A stretch of DNA of 10,719 bases from an uncultured Flammeovirgaceae bacterium (GTDB taxonomy: Bacteria; Bacteroidota; Bacteroidia; Cytophagales; Cyclobacteriaceae), in NCBI GenBank assembly GCA_937138955.1, contig CAKZPJ010000406.1:1-10719 (forward strand). Reading direction: 5' to 3'. Position 1 is the stretch's first letter; the number at the start of each line of letters is the position of its first letter. Positions 1 to 7,313 of this stretch are shown one piece after another. The position numbers and the translations under genes are program-made. A model generated the notes under the pieces. The model did no database searches, was not told the DNA's origin, and saw only the letters and a list, made by a program, of their open reading frames with translations.

Positions 1-848
1 TGAAACGGTTATTGTCTGAGCTTTTCGGCATCGGTATTGTAGAAACAATAGAAGATTTCGGTACCCAAGGAGCGCGCCCAACGCATCCTGAACTGCTTGA
101 TTGGCTTGCTTTACAGTTTATAAATGAACACAATTGGAGCATAAAGAGCGCACTCAAGCAAATGGTTATGTCGGCAACCTACCGGCAAGCATCGGAGGTA
201 ACGCCCGAATTACTAGCCGCTGATCCACGTAACCGACTATTAGCTCGGGGTCCTCGAGTACGACTAACCGCCGAGCAGATTCGTGATCAAACCCTAGCAG
301 TGAGTGGGTTGCTGAGTGAAAAAATGTATGGTCCTAGCGTAATGCCTCTCCAGCCTGATGGGGTCTGGCAAATTGTGTACAGCGGCCTAGAATGGAAGAC
401 CAGTGAGGGTGAAGATCAACATCGTAGGGCACTATACACCTACTGGCGGCGTACCAGCCCGTACCCTTCCATGATTGCCTTCGATGGACCGAGTCGGGAG
501 TTCTGCGTAACCCGTAGAATTGATACCAATACTCCGCTACAGGCATTAGTTACGTTAAATGATCCGGTATTTGTAGAAGCAGCTCAGTCACTAGCTAAAC
601 AGATGCAGCAAGCCGGAGAAGCCCCGGCGGACCAACTTCGCTTCGGTTACGAGCAAGCGATTATCAATCCGATAGAACCTAAAAAACTAGAGCAACTAAA
701 TACATTATATGCAGAAGCTCAGCAGTACTATCAGAAAAACCCCGAAGAGGTAGTGAAGATGGCGGGGGAAGAAGATGCTGAACTAGCCGCGCTGGCGGTA
801 GTAGCGAATGCTATTTTGAACCTTGATGAATTTGTGACAAAAGCCTAA
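1..848 (+). CDS. DUF1553 (PSD1) domain protein, C-terminal part
   Basis: This is the 3' part of a gene that enters from the left edge; the frame is open from base 3, so the TTG at 12 is not a start. Family features visible are LFGIGIVETIEDFGTQG, then PTHPELLDWLA, a WSIKSALKQMVMSATYRQ segment, NRLLARGPRVRLTAEQIRDQ, and near the end RRIDTNTPLQALVTLNDPVF. These are diagnostic of DUF1553/PSD1 (PF07587-type). Full-length relatives usually carry an N-terminal cytochrome-c-like PSCyt1 domain and a DUF1549 domain, and are thought to be exported proteins of unknown function. The first visible residues read KRLLSELFG where the family usually has an NRYW-like motif, so the edge may be divergent. The stop TAA lies 6 nt before the DUF1501 gene, so the two are probably cotranscribed. 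Domain assignment is confident; biochemical role is unknown. Confidence 0.9.
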   Translation, partial: KRLLSELFGIGIVETIEDFGTQGARPTHPELLDWLALQFINEHNWSIKSALKQMVMSATYRQASEVTPELLAADPRNRLLARGPRVRLTAEQIRDQTLAVSGLLSEKMYGPSVMPLQPDGVWQIVYSGLEWKTSEGEDQHRRALYTYWRRTSPYPSMIAFDGPSREFCVTRRIDTNTPLQALVTLNDPVFVEAAQSLAKQMQQAGEAPADQLRFGYEQAIINPIEPKKLEQLNTLYAEAQQYYQKNPEEVVKMAGEEDAELAALAVVANAILNLDEFVTKA

Positions 849-854
849 CAACCA

Positions 855-2342
855 ATGAATATATATCAAGAAAAGCAGTATCGCGAGTCTCAAGTAGAAA
901 CCCGTCGTCACTTTCTGAAGAAATGCACCTCTGGGTTGGGCAGCGTAGCGTTAGCATCAATGTTTGGCTGTAATTTTGATAGTAGCTCGGTAGCACCAGC
1001 TCCAGTTAATTCTTTGCCGACTAATCCGATGGCTCCAGGCTTTTCGCATTTTGCAGGTAAGGCCAAACGAGTAATTTATATGCACATGGCGGGTGCCCCT
1101 TCTCAGTTAGAGCTATTTGACTATAAACCCGAGTTAGAAAAACTGCATGCCAAAGACTGCCCGCCCTCATTGCTGGAAGGAAAACGCTTCGCCTTTATTG
1201 AAGGAGTGCCTAAGATGTTGGGACCTCAAGCGACTTTCCACCAACGTGGAGATAGCGGAATGATGATATCGAATCGGTTGCCTCACTTAGCGACAATGGC
1301 CGATGAGATTACAGTAGTAAAATCATTGCACACCGATGAGTTTAATCACGCACCGGCTCAGCTTTTATTACAAACTGGGAGTGCCCGACTGGGGCGACCT
1401 AGTTTTGGCTCTTGGGTTACCTACGGACTGGGTAGTGAAAACGATAACCTGCCTGGTTTTATGGTGCTGGTCTCGGGTGGCAAAACCCCGAGTGCTGGAA
1501 AGAGCGTGTGGGGTAGTGGCTTTCTACCGTCTATCTACCAAGGAGTGCAGTGCCGCTCAAAAGGCGATCCGGTACTCTATGTCTCCAATCCCGACGGCAT
1601 GAGCGGCGACTTGCGAAGAAAAACCCTAGATGCAATCAATCATATCAACCAGCAAGAGTATCAGAAAGTAGGCGACCCGGAAATCTTGACCCGAATCTCG
1701 CAATACGAAATGGCATTTCGGATGCAAACTTCTGTACCGGAAGTGATGGACATTGAAGACGAACCGGAATACATTCATCAAATGTACGGCACTAAACCCG
1801 GTGAGGCCTCTTTTGCTAACAACTGCTTGTTGGCTCGCCGTCTAATTGAGCAAGGGGTGCGGTTTGTACAACTCTTCGATTGGGGATGGGATTCACACGG
1901 TACTGGTAAAAGCACTGCTTTGGAGGCTGGGTTCAAGGATAAGTGTAAAGAGGTAGATCAACCGATGACTGCGTTACTTAAAGATCTCCAGCAACGGGGA
2001 TTGCTAGATGAAACACTAGTGGTATGGGGCGGAGAATTTGGTCGTACACCCATGCAGGAAAACCGCAACGGGAAAGTGATGCCTTTTATGGGACGAGATC
2101 ATCACACTGAAGCCTTTTCTATGTGGATGGCCGGAGGTGGACTGAAGGGTGGTTATACACACGGTGAAACCGATGAAATTGGCTATTACGCAATTAAAGA
2201 TCGCGTACATATCCACGATTTACAGGCGACAATGCTGCATTTGTTAGGTATGGATCACGAAAAGCTTACTTACCATTTTCAAGGGCGAGACTTCCGTCTG
2301 ACTGATGTGCACGGTAAAGTAGTTAAAAAAATTCTGGCCTAG
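855..2342 (+). CDS. DUF1501 family protein with Tat signal
   Basis: A complete 495-residue protein. The N-terminus has a textbook twin-arginine motif, TRRHFLK (R17, R18), followed by a hydrophobic stretch ending in MFGC (C39). It is therefore probably exported folded by Tat; C39 might be lipidated, although MFGC is a poor lipobox. The mature part matches DUF1501 (PF07394), which has an alkaline-phosphatase/sulfatase-like fold: [19 protein letters not shown] from about residue 76, GGEFGRTP at 392-399 and GRDHHT at 413-418, the last resembling a metal-binding active-site motif. Length is normal for the family. The start ATG at 855 is 6 nt behind the DUF1553 stop, the standard pairing. Such pairs are abundant in Planctomycetes and also occur in Bacteroidota; a role in cell-envelope or polysaccharide-related chemistry is often guessed but is not demonstrated. 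Confidence 0.93.
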   Translation: MNIYQEKQYRESQVETRRHFLKKCTSGLGSVALASMFGCNFDSSSVAPAPVNSLPTNPMAPGFSHFAGKAKRVIYMHMAGAPSQLELFDYKPELEKLHAKDCPPSLLEGKRFAFIEGVPKMLGPQATFHQRGDSGMMISNRLPHLATMADEITVVKSLHTDEFNHAPAQLLLQTGSARLGRPSFGSWVTYGLGSENDNLPGFMVLVSGGKTPSAGKSVWGSGFLPSIYQGVQCRSKGDPVLYVSNPDGMSGDLRRKTLDAINHINQQEYQKVGDPEILTRISQYEMAFRMQTSVPEVMDIEDEPEYIHQMYGTKPGEASFANNCLLARRLIEQGVRFVQLFDWGWDSHGTGKSTALEAGFKDKCKEVDQPMTALLKDLQQRGLLDETLVVWGGEFGRTPMQENRNGKVMPFMGRDHHTEAFSMWMAGGGLKGGYTHGETDEIGYYAIKDRVHIHDLQATMLHLLGMDHEKLTYHFQGRDFRLTDVHGKVVKKILA

Positions 2343-2558
2343 GAGGTCATATAGCGTTCGCTCTAGTGATTGCAGGTAATACCTTGTACTTTACTATCAA
2401 CCTGGAAGCATCAGGTATGAACATTTACCTAAGGTGTAGAACCGATATATTACCTCTCAAAGTATGGCAAACTAGCTAATCTGAAGCTTTCATTGACCGG
2501 TAGTAATAACTACGCTCAATGGGTTCAAACCAAGTTTAGTCAATAGTTTAAATATTAA
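2343..2558. other. convergent intergenic region
   Basis: About 216 nt between the converging DUF1501 gene and the minus-strand oxidoreductase. I see no gene. It holds two AGGTA/TACCT inverted pairs (2374-2378 with 2380-2384, and 2413-2417 with 2426-2430) of unknown meaning, plus a hairpin at its right end that is listed separately. Confidence 0.5.
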
Positions 2559-2564
2559 CTATTG
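2541..2564. terminator. possible bidirectional terminator hairpin
   Basis: CAATAGTT at 2541-2548 pairs perfectly with AACTATTG at 2557-2564 around an 8-nt A/T loop. It lies exactly where the two convergent genes end and overlaps the minus-strand stop codon (2559-2561). The stem is A/T-rich and has no strong U tract, so termination is plausible from position but weakly supported. Confidence 0.3.
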
Positions 2565-3884
2565 TACCTGAATTTCAGGTGCTTTATGCTTTTTAGACTC
2601 TAATGACATATTTTGCTGCTGTTCGTAAAGGCGATAAGTCAATCGGTCATCCGGTAGTTCAATATCGTCAAATGTTAATGCCTGATCTTGCCTGATATCC
2701 CTTTTCAAAACTACACCATCGGCAAGGCCAATGGGCAATAAATTCTCGCTTTGGCGAACTGAACTATTTTCACATTCGCCGTAACAGCAATACCCTCCAA
2801 TGCCATCCAGAGTCTCACCTGCTTTCAAATCTTTTTTAGCAATTGAGACTACCTCAACCACCGGTTTTCCAAGAGGAATCATTACGGGGTCGTTGAAGTG
2901 GGCTACCCGGGCAATTGAACTAGGAATCTCTAAAGGACAAAGATGGTACGGGGCATAGAAGCTATAAAGTGGGCCTTTTCCCATCTTTAGATAATTTAGA
3001 TAATCTCTAGACATAGAATCTTCGGCTGTAGCGAACACATAAACACCGGGGCTTGGTTTTGGTCCTACTATGTAGTCGACAATTCCACCAGATTCCCGAA
3101 GTTGGTCAACATCATAGAATGAAGTAAGGTCATCAATATGTTTAGTAGAGCGGTGAGCACTCATTCCTCTCCTACTTACTCCCATTCCAGTAGAGTTCGC
3201 TACGTTGGCTTGTTCAAAGTTAACTTTAGTACCATCGGTAAAGCTAGTAATCATATTGGGGCTGTTTTTCACCCGTTTAGCATAATCAGCCATATCTGAT
3301 GGGTTTTTATGCCGATCTAAGAATCCCTTAATGTTTCCACAAACCAGTGGTTGTAACCCTAAGCCCTTTACAAATCGGTATTGATTCATAATTACACCTG
3401 GCTGATCGCCATCACTCTGGCTATAAATTACCCCGGCTTGATCGGCATAGTGCTTAAGAATAGGACCTAAGGTTGCATCAACTTCAGGATTAAAAAGTAG
3501 TATGGGTTTTTGGTATTCTATGGCTGTTAACACCACTTGTGTAGCATAGTCAATAGTCCCTGTTGCTTCAACTACGATGTCAATTTTTGATGATGCGCAC
3601 AGAAAGGCCGGGTCTGGGCAGACCGAATATTTATTTAACTCAATATTAATATCAATGGCTTCAGGATCGTCAACGTAGCTTATATCATTAATTCCAACTT
3701 GCTGGTAGCATTGCGCAGCGTTGGATGTAGTACGGTTGGCGATTGCAGCAATCCGCATACCAGGCACGTATCGCTCAATTTGGTTGACTAGTCCGGCAGA
3801 AATAAATCCTGCTCCGACCAAACCAACTTGGATGGGATTATCAGTATTTTCTCTAAACTGTAAAGCGCTGTCTACTAAAATCAT
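2559..3884 (-). CDS. DRL-like NAD(P)-dependent oxidoreductase with C-terminal SAF domain
   Basis: A 441-residue protein. The N-terminal Rossmann fold starts at about residue 18 (VGLVGAGFISAGLV, glycine motif GAGFIS at 24-29), followed by DIVVEATGT at about 102-110 in a homoserine-dehydrogenase-like arrangement. The centre carries SGGIVDYIVGPKPSPGVYVF (about 265-284) and GKGPLYSFYAPYHLCPLEIPSSIARV. The C-terminus, about 340-410 (PVVEVVSIAKKDLKAGETLDGIGGY), is an SAF-type domain. From memory, this order and these motifs closely match Brucella DRL, which reduces deoxyxylulose phosphate in place of DXR; other family members are annotated as homoserine dehydrogenase or SAF proteins with unknown substrates. 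The glycine motif and SAF region look intact. The gene stands alone and convergent to its left neighbour, so context does not name a substrate. The ATG at 3884 puts the Rossmann strand at the normal depth. Function as a true DXP reductase is uncertain. Confidence 0.85.
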   Translation of the reverse strand: MILVDSALQFRENTDNPIQVGLVGAGFISAGLVNQIERYVPGMRIAAIANRTTSNAAQCYQQVGINDISYVDDPEAIDINIELNKYSVCPDPAFLCASSKIDIVVEATGTIDYATQVVLTAIEYQKPILLFNPEVDATLGPILKHYADQAGVIYSQSDGDQPGVIMNQYRFVKGLGLQPLVCGNIKGFLDRHKNPSDMADYAKRVKNSPNMITSFTDGTKVNFEQANVANSTGMGVSRRGMSAHRSTKHIDDLTSFYDVDQLRESGGIVDYIVGPKPSPGVYVFATAEDSMSRDYLNYLKMGKGPLYSFYAPYHLCPLEIPSSIARVAHFNDPVMIPLGKPVVEVVSIAKKDLKAGETLDGIGGYCCYGECENSSVRQSENLLPIGLADGVVLKRDIRQDQALTFDDIELPDDRLTYRLYEQQQNMSLESKKHKAPEIQVQ

Positions 3885-3909
3885 ATTTGCTCTAATTAGT
3901 AATAGATAT

Positions 3910-3929
3910 TTCTAGAATAACTTCTAGAA
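3910..3929. promoter_or_regulatory. tandem TTCTAGAA palindromes, candidate operator
   Basis: Two perfect 8-bp palindromes TTCTAGAA (3910-3917 and 3922-3929) are separated by TAAC, with centres 12 bp apart; the second extends to the 10-bp palindrome CTTCTAGAAG (3921-3930). They sit 26-45 nt upstream of the minus-strand DRL-like gene, within the expected promoter/leader. Paired dyads this close to a start suggest a repressor or activator site, but the regulator is unknown and no promoter motif was recognised beside them. Confidence 0.4.
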
Positions 3930-4140
3930 GCTGTATGAATTAAACCTTTTTGTTCCTTATGGATCTTTTTCCGCTACCCTTCGTCTTTTTCCCGCACCGT
4001 AGCTTAGGCTATGCTGCTTGAAAAGAGTCTAGATTGGCAAAAAAAATTCTTTAAATAAATCAAAAAATATAACTCAAACATCGTCTTAAATTTTCTTGAC
4101 TACAATTGTAGCTAGGTACCTTCTCAAGAAAAGTGGTGTA

Positions 4141-4160
4141 TGATTCATTTTGATGAATCA
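4141..4160. repeat. perfect 8-bp inverted repeat
   Basis: TGATTCAT and ATGAATCA flank a 4-nt TTTG loop. It could be an operator or a small RNA hairpin. It lies far (over 250 nt) from both flanking genes, so its assignment is open. Confidence 0.35.
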
Positions 4161-4245
4161 CAAGACCGTATTATCCGTAACAGGAACTCCCTTGTAAATG
4201 TATAACCGCATCAAAGATAAGTACAGAGGATTAAAAATAAAAAAA

Positions 4246-4277
4246 TTGTGTAATTTTTTATTAAAAAATTTACACAA
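4246..4277. repeat. long A/T-rich imperfect palindrome
   Basis: TTGTGTAATTTTTTA (4246-4260) is complementary to TAAAAAATTTACACAA (4262-4277) apart from one bulged base. Both strands would form a long stem ending in A/T runs, which could terminate transcription in either direction or be a protein-binding dyad. No associated transcript is recognised. Confidence 0.4.
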
Positions 4278-4517
4278 AAGAACAGATTGTGCTCTGAGAA
4301 TTGTCTGCGTATTAGTTTTATGAATATTTAATTCGACAAAAGGCGCACCTATCTTCTTTTTAAGGTTAATAGTAAATCTATAGGGTATAGTGCGAATCAA
4401 CTGTTCACTCATACATTTACATTTTGGTTATCTTTAAAAAAAAAGTAATTTACAATGGTTGGATATCTTAAAAAATCATAGATATTACTACTCATTGGCT
4501 TAACAACAATTTATACC

Positions 4518-5954
4518 TTGGAAACTCCTGATATTGTTCTCTTTTTTGGTCGCTTTCACCCCATTATTCTTCATTTGCCTATCGGATTTTTGGTGTTGGC
4601 ATTTTTGCTGGAGCTGCTCTCACGTATAGAACGCTTTAGCGTTTACCGGCCAGCAGTCGGCTTAGCCCTTTTCTTGGGAGCTGCTTCAGCGTTGGTAGCG
4701 GTTATATTGGGCTTAATGCTTGCCGAAGGCGGTGGCTACGGTGAAGAACTGCTCGATTTACACAAATGGCTGGGTATAGCTACGGTAGTGTTAGCTATTG
4801 TAGCATTTCTGTTGTATCGGAAACGGAGCAAGCAAGAAAACCCAACGTTAGATAAAGCCTATGTTTCTACCCTCTCATTGATGGTACTGGTGCTAATGGG
4901 AGCGGGTCACTACGGCGGGTCATTGACTCACGGTTCCGATTACCTTACCCAATACATGCCGAATCCACTGCGGAAAATTGCTGGTCTTCCTGAAAAAGAG
5001 AGCAAGGAAGTTAAGCTGATTACTAACCTGGAAGAAGCGGTCGTATACGAAGATATTATTCATCCCATTTTAGATTCGCGCTGTGTTTCCTGTCATAACC
5101 CCGACAAGAAAAAAGGTGAACTGATGATGCATACCGCTGATGCGCTGTTGGCTGGCGGTGAGAACGGTGATATTTTTGTTCCAGGTGATCCTGAAACTAG
5201 TGAGATGTTAGTTCGGGTTCATCTCCCCGAGGAAGATGATGACCATATGCCGCCCGACGGCAAATCGCAGTTGACTGACGATCAGGTTACGCTGTTAACC
5301 TGGTGGGTCGCTGAAGGCGCATCCTTCGATAAAACGGTAGCTCAAATCACCGTAGATGATGAAACGCAGTTAGTTTTAAATACGCTGCTTGATCCTAATG
5401 CTAACAAAACAGAGGTAGAGGTTCTGTTGGCCTCGGAAGTAACTCCCGCTGATGAGCAGTTAGTAAATACTATTCAGCAACGAGGAGTGATGATTATGCC
5501 GCTGGCAGAAGAAGTTCATTGGCTTCAGGTAAATGTGCCCCGGTCTGCTTCGGCCGATTCTCTGATGAGTGAATTAGGTAAGGCTGCCGAGCAAATCACT
5601 TGGTTAGACTTAGGTAATACAGCTACTACTGATGAAGCGCTAAAAGCACTTTCTTCATTTAAAAATTTAACTCGTTTGCACCTAGAGAACACTCAAATTA
5701 CTGATGCTGGACTAGCTGCCGTCGCGGAATTACCGTACCTAGAATATCTTAATCTTTATGGTACTAAAGTAAGCGATGAGGGCGTTCAGCAACTAGCTCA
5801 GATGCCCAACCTACGAAAACTCTACTTGTGGCAAACCCAGGTAACCAAAGAAGGAGCAACCCAATTGCAGGAGGCCAATCCTGATTTAGAAATTAACATG
5901 GGAGTAGAAGAGTGGGGCACTGTAAAAGCTGATAGTGCGGTAGCTATGCGCTAA
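4518..5954 (+). CDS. membrane-anchored c-type cytochrome domain protein with leucine-rich repeats
   Basis: A 478-residue three-part protein. Residues 1-135 contain about four membrane segments (roughly 14-35, 45-68, 84-100, 117-133), with conserved-looking FGRFHPIILHLPIG near the start and GHYGGSLTHG in the last. Residues about 175-270 form a planctomycete-type cytochrome c domain: haem motif CVSCH at 189-193 and HMPPDGKSQLT with M244 as likely distal ligand, ending in TWWVAEGAS. Residues about 358-460 are leucine-rich repeats of about 24 residues (LDLGNTATTDEAL, LHLENTQITDAGL, LNLYGTKVSDEGV, LYLWQTQVTKEGA). It is probably an inner-membrane protein with haem and LRR domains in the periplasm. 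The start is TTG at 4518: no ATG lies between it and the in-frame stop at 4479, and later ATGs would delete the first membrane segment. No Shine-Dalgarno is visible. The redox partner is unknown. Confidence 0.88.
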   Translation: METPDIVLFFGRFHPIILHLPIGFLVLAFLLELLSRIERFSVYRPAVGLALFLGAASALVAVILGLMLAEGGGYGEELLDLHKWLGIATVVLAIVAFLLYRKRSKQENPTLDKAYVSTLSLMVLVLMGAGHYGGSLTHGSDYLTQYMPNPLRKIAGLPEKESKEVKLITNLEEAVVYEDIIHPILDSRCVSCHNPDKKKGELMMHTADALLAGGENGDIFVPGDPETSEMLVRVHLPEEDDDHMPPDGKSQLTDDQVTLLTWWVAEGASFDKTVAQITVDDETQLVLNTLLDPNANKTEVEVLLASEVTPADEQLVNTIQQRGVMIMPLAEEVHWLQVNVPRSASADSLMSELGKAAEQITWLDLGNTATTDEALKALSSFKNLTRLHLENTQITDAGLAAVAELPYLEYLNLYGTKVSDEGVQQLAQMPNLRKLYLWQTQVTKEGATQLQEANPDLEINMGVEEWGTVKADSAVAMR

Positions 5955-5960
5955 GTAAAA

Positions 5961-6489
5961 ATGGCCTTCACAATTCAACCTATAATAAGGGACATTCCAT
6001 TATTAAACCAATTGGCTCAACTCTCTATCCGACAGTTTAGGGGTAAATACTATTCTTCTTAGTAAGTAGAAAGCTCACTGAAATACTTATGATTGATACT
6101 CGGTAGTTACCGACGGGACGTACTATGCAGTGGAGAAAAGTAAGCAAATAGTAGCCTGCGTTGGGTGGAGCCATCGGAAAACCCCTTTTGGCGGAGATCA
6201 AGCTAGAGAACAGTTGGGTTGCGGGTCTCGTGATCCAGCAACAGGTTCAGCCGTTATTCGGGCATATTAAGTTCTCCCAAACTGGACTCGTAAAGACATT
6301 GCCCGTTAACTTCTTCACTATTACGAGCATCAAGCACTTTTTGTAGGCTTTAGTCAGTTTGAACTTACCGCTACGTTGAGTGGCTATCCTTTTTATTCCC
6401 GCTACGGTTACCAAGAGACCGGAGAGGTAGCTATGACTTTGCCTGATCTTATCTCTTTACCCGGAATAAGGACGGAAAAGTATTCTTAG
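5961..6489 (+). pseudogene. decayed GNAT-family N-acetyltransferase gene
   Basis: Translating across frames gives one coherent acetyltransferase. ATG at 5961 opens MAFTIQPIIRDIPLLNQLAQ up to KYYSS, then TAG and TAA (6060-6065). The same frame continues VESSLKYL to a TGA (6090). A short piece MIDTR (6089-6103) is in a second frame. From about 6106 a third frame reads VTDGTYYAVEKSKQIVAC, VGWSHRKTPFGGDQ and RDPATGSAVIRAY, a TAA (6268), PNWTRKDIAR, a TAA (6307), LLHYYEHQALFVGFSQFEL, then TATLSGYPFYSRYGYQETGE and ends at TAG (6487). DGTYY, GGW-like, GGDQ, the DPAT...IRA(F) segment and LxATLxGxPFYxxxGY are typical of a common GNAT subfamily, and the roughly 175-codon span is full length. At least five nonsense codons and two frame changes mean it cannot be made as one protein. 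It starts 6 nt after the cytochrome gene. The former substrate is unknown. Confidence 0.85.
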
Positions 6490-6512
6490 AGCTTAAAGTG
6501 GAATCGCTAAAA

Positions 6513-6532
6513 GAACTTGTATATACAAGTTC
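6513..6532. promoter_or_regulatory. perfect 20-bp palindrome, probable GntR operator
   Basis: GAACTTGTATATACAAGTTC is exactly self-complementary. Its core GTATATAC fits the GT-N-TA-N-AC dyad bound by HutC/UTRA-type GntR regulators, and TTGTATATACAA resembles the TreR-type operator. It contains the -33 TTG of the operon promoter and lies 30-50 nt before the GntR gene, so the encoded repressor probably shuts off its own operon by occluding RNA polymerase. No second copy was seen in the window. Confidence 0.75.
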
Positions 6533-6546
6533 AATTTATACCTTTG
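6517..6546 (+). promoter_or_regulatory. Bacteroidota-type promoter of the gntR-aldolase-kinase-dehydrogenase operon
   Basis: TTG at 6517-6519, a 19-nt spacer, then TACCTTTG (TAnnTTTG) at 6539-6546 match the Bacteroidota primary sigma-factor consensus in sequence and spacing. Transcription should begin near 6552, leaving a leader of only about 10-15 nt before the ATG at 6563. The -33 element is embedded in the palindromic operator. Confidence 0.7.
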
Positions 6547-6562
6547 TAGTGATACTCCTATT

Positions 6563-7276
6563 ATGAGAACTCCTCGCTATAAACAGCTCCATCAACAACT
6601 AAAAGCCGATATCCTTATCGGACGTTATGAGGAAGGGAATCTGCTGCCTTCGGAAAATACTCTGAGTGCGAAGCATAGTATGACCCGAATGATGGTACGG
6701 CAAGCGTTAAGTGCTCTTGAGCAGGAAGGTTATATTACCCGTCGGCAAGGGAAAGGAAGTATTGTTTGTGCTCATCAGCCTGCACTTGGACTACTTTCTT
6801 TTCGGGGTTTCTCGGAGGTAGTAGGGGAAACTGAACATTCAGCCACTTCTCAATTTCTTAGTAAGCCTCAACTCATTAAATGGAATGAAGGTTTCTTTTT
6901 TGACCTATCGGAAAATGAGCACCAAGCCGGATGTATTGCCATTGAACGCCTCCGGCAAGTTGACGATCAACCGGTGATGCTAGAATATACGTACCTGCCT
7001 AATTTAAATATTCCTGAATTTTGTCAGAAACAATGGGTAGATAGCTCACTGTTTCGCACCCTGTACCAACATTATCAACTGGAAATTACCAGCGTAGATC
7101 AGCGTATCCGCGCAGTAACTGCTAAGGTAAAAATTGCCGCTCAACTGGATTTAGATGTAGGCACGCCTATTCTACATATTCACCGAAAATACGGTACTAG
7201 CCGACAAGGTTTTTTTGTATACAGCTCCCTGTTTTGCAACACCGAGCACTACGCTATTGGCAGTATTATACGATAA
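6563..7276 (+). CDS. GntR-family transcriptional regulator (HutC/UTRA subfamily)
   Basis: A 237-residue regulator of normal size for the HutC subfamily. Residues about 5-68 form the GntR winged helix-turn-helix: YKQLHQQLKADILIGRYEEG, then LPSENTLSAKHSMTRMMVRQALSALEQEGY and the wing RRQGKGSIV. Residues about 90-235 match a UTRA effector domain, with RLRQVDDQPVMLEYTYLP and a C-terminal region VGTPILHIHRKYGTSRQGFFVYSSLF typical of ligand-binding UTRA folds. Known UTRA effectors are mostly phosphorylated sugars, amino sugars or organic acids. It is the first gene of an operon of sugar-metabolising enzymes and lies just behind a palindromic operator that overlaps the promoter, so autorepression released by a pathway intermediate is the natural model. 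The ligand cannot be told from sequence alone. Confidence 0.92.
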   Translation: MRTPRYKQLHQQLKADILIGRYEEGNLLPSENTLSAKHSMTRMMVRQALSALEQEGYITRRQGKGSIVCAHQPALGLLSFRGFSEVVGETEHSATSQFLSKPQLIKWNEGFFFDLSENEHQAGCIAIERLRQVDDQPVMLEYTYLPNLNIPEFCQKQWVDSSLFRTLYQHYQLEITSVDQRIRAVTAKVKIAAQLDLDVGTPILHIHRKYGTSRQGFFVYSSLFCNTEHYAIGSIIR

Positions 7277-7313
7277 CGCATATTATTTATTATCCATCAT
7301 CAATTGAAAAACT

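Larger units (their letters stand above)
3885..4517. other. A/T-rich divergent intergenic region, no convincing gene
   Basis: This 633-nt stretch separates two divergently transcribed genes, so it should contain both promoters. Composition becomes much richer in A/T from about 4020. It holds the tandem TTCTAGAA site, a 12-bp palindrome CTACAATTGTAG (4100-4111), a hairpin at 4141-4160 and a long imperfect palindrome at 4246-4277. An 84-codon minus-strand open frame (4158-4412) encodes a low-complexity, K/N/F/L-rich product without recognisable motifs and is not called. No clear TAnnTTTG element was found on either strand. Confidence 0.5.

Noticed and set aside
1336..1756. Open frames inside the DUF1501 gene in another phase
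   Set aside because: Shadows of a well-supported gene, with no independent motif.
3961..3998. Two imperfect copies of a TCTTTTTCC-containing unit
   Set aside because: Only the pyrimidine-rich core matches well; too weak to call a tandem repeat.
4158..4412. 84-codon minus-strand open frame
   Set aside because: Low-complexity A/T-driven composition, no recognisable motif, and it runs through a long palindrome; treated as chance.
4511..4520. TATACCTTGG similar to the -7 element seen at 6539
   Set aside because: It overlaps the TTG start codon of the cytochrome gene, so a promoter there would remove the protein's start, and it lacks the full TAnnTTTG.
6161..6346. 61-codon plus-strand open frame
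   Set aside because: Out of frame with the GNAT remnant that occupies this DNA; its translation resembles nothing.
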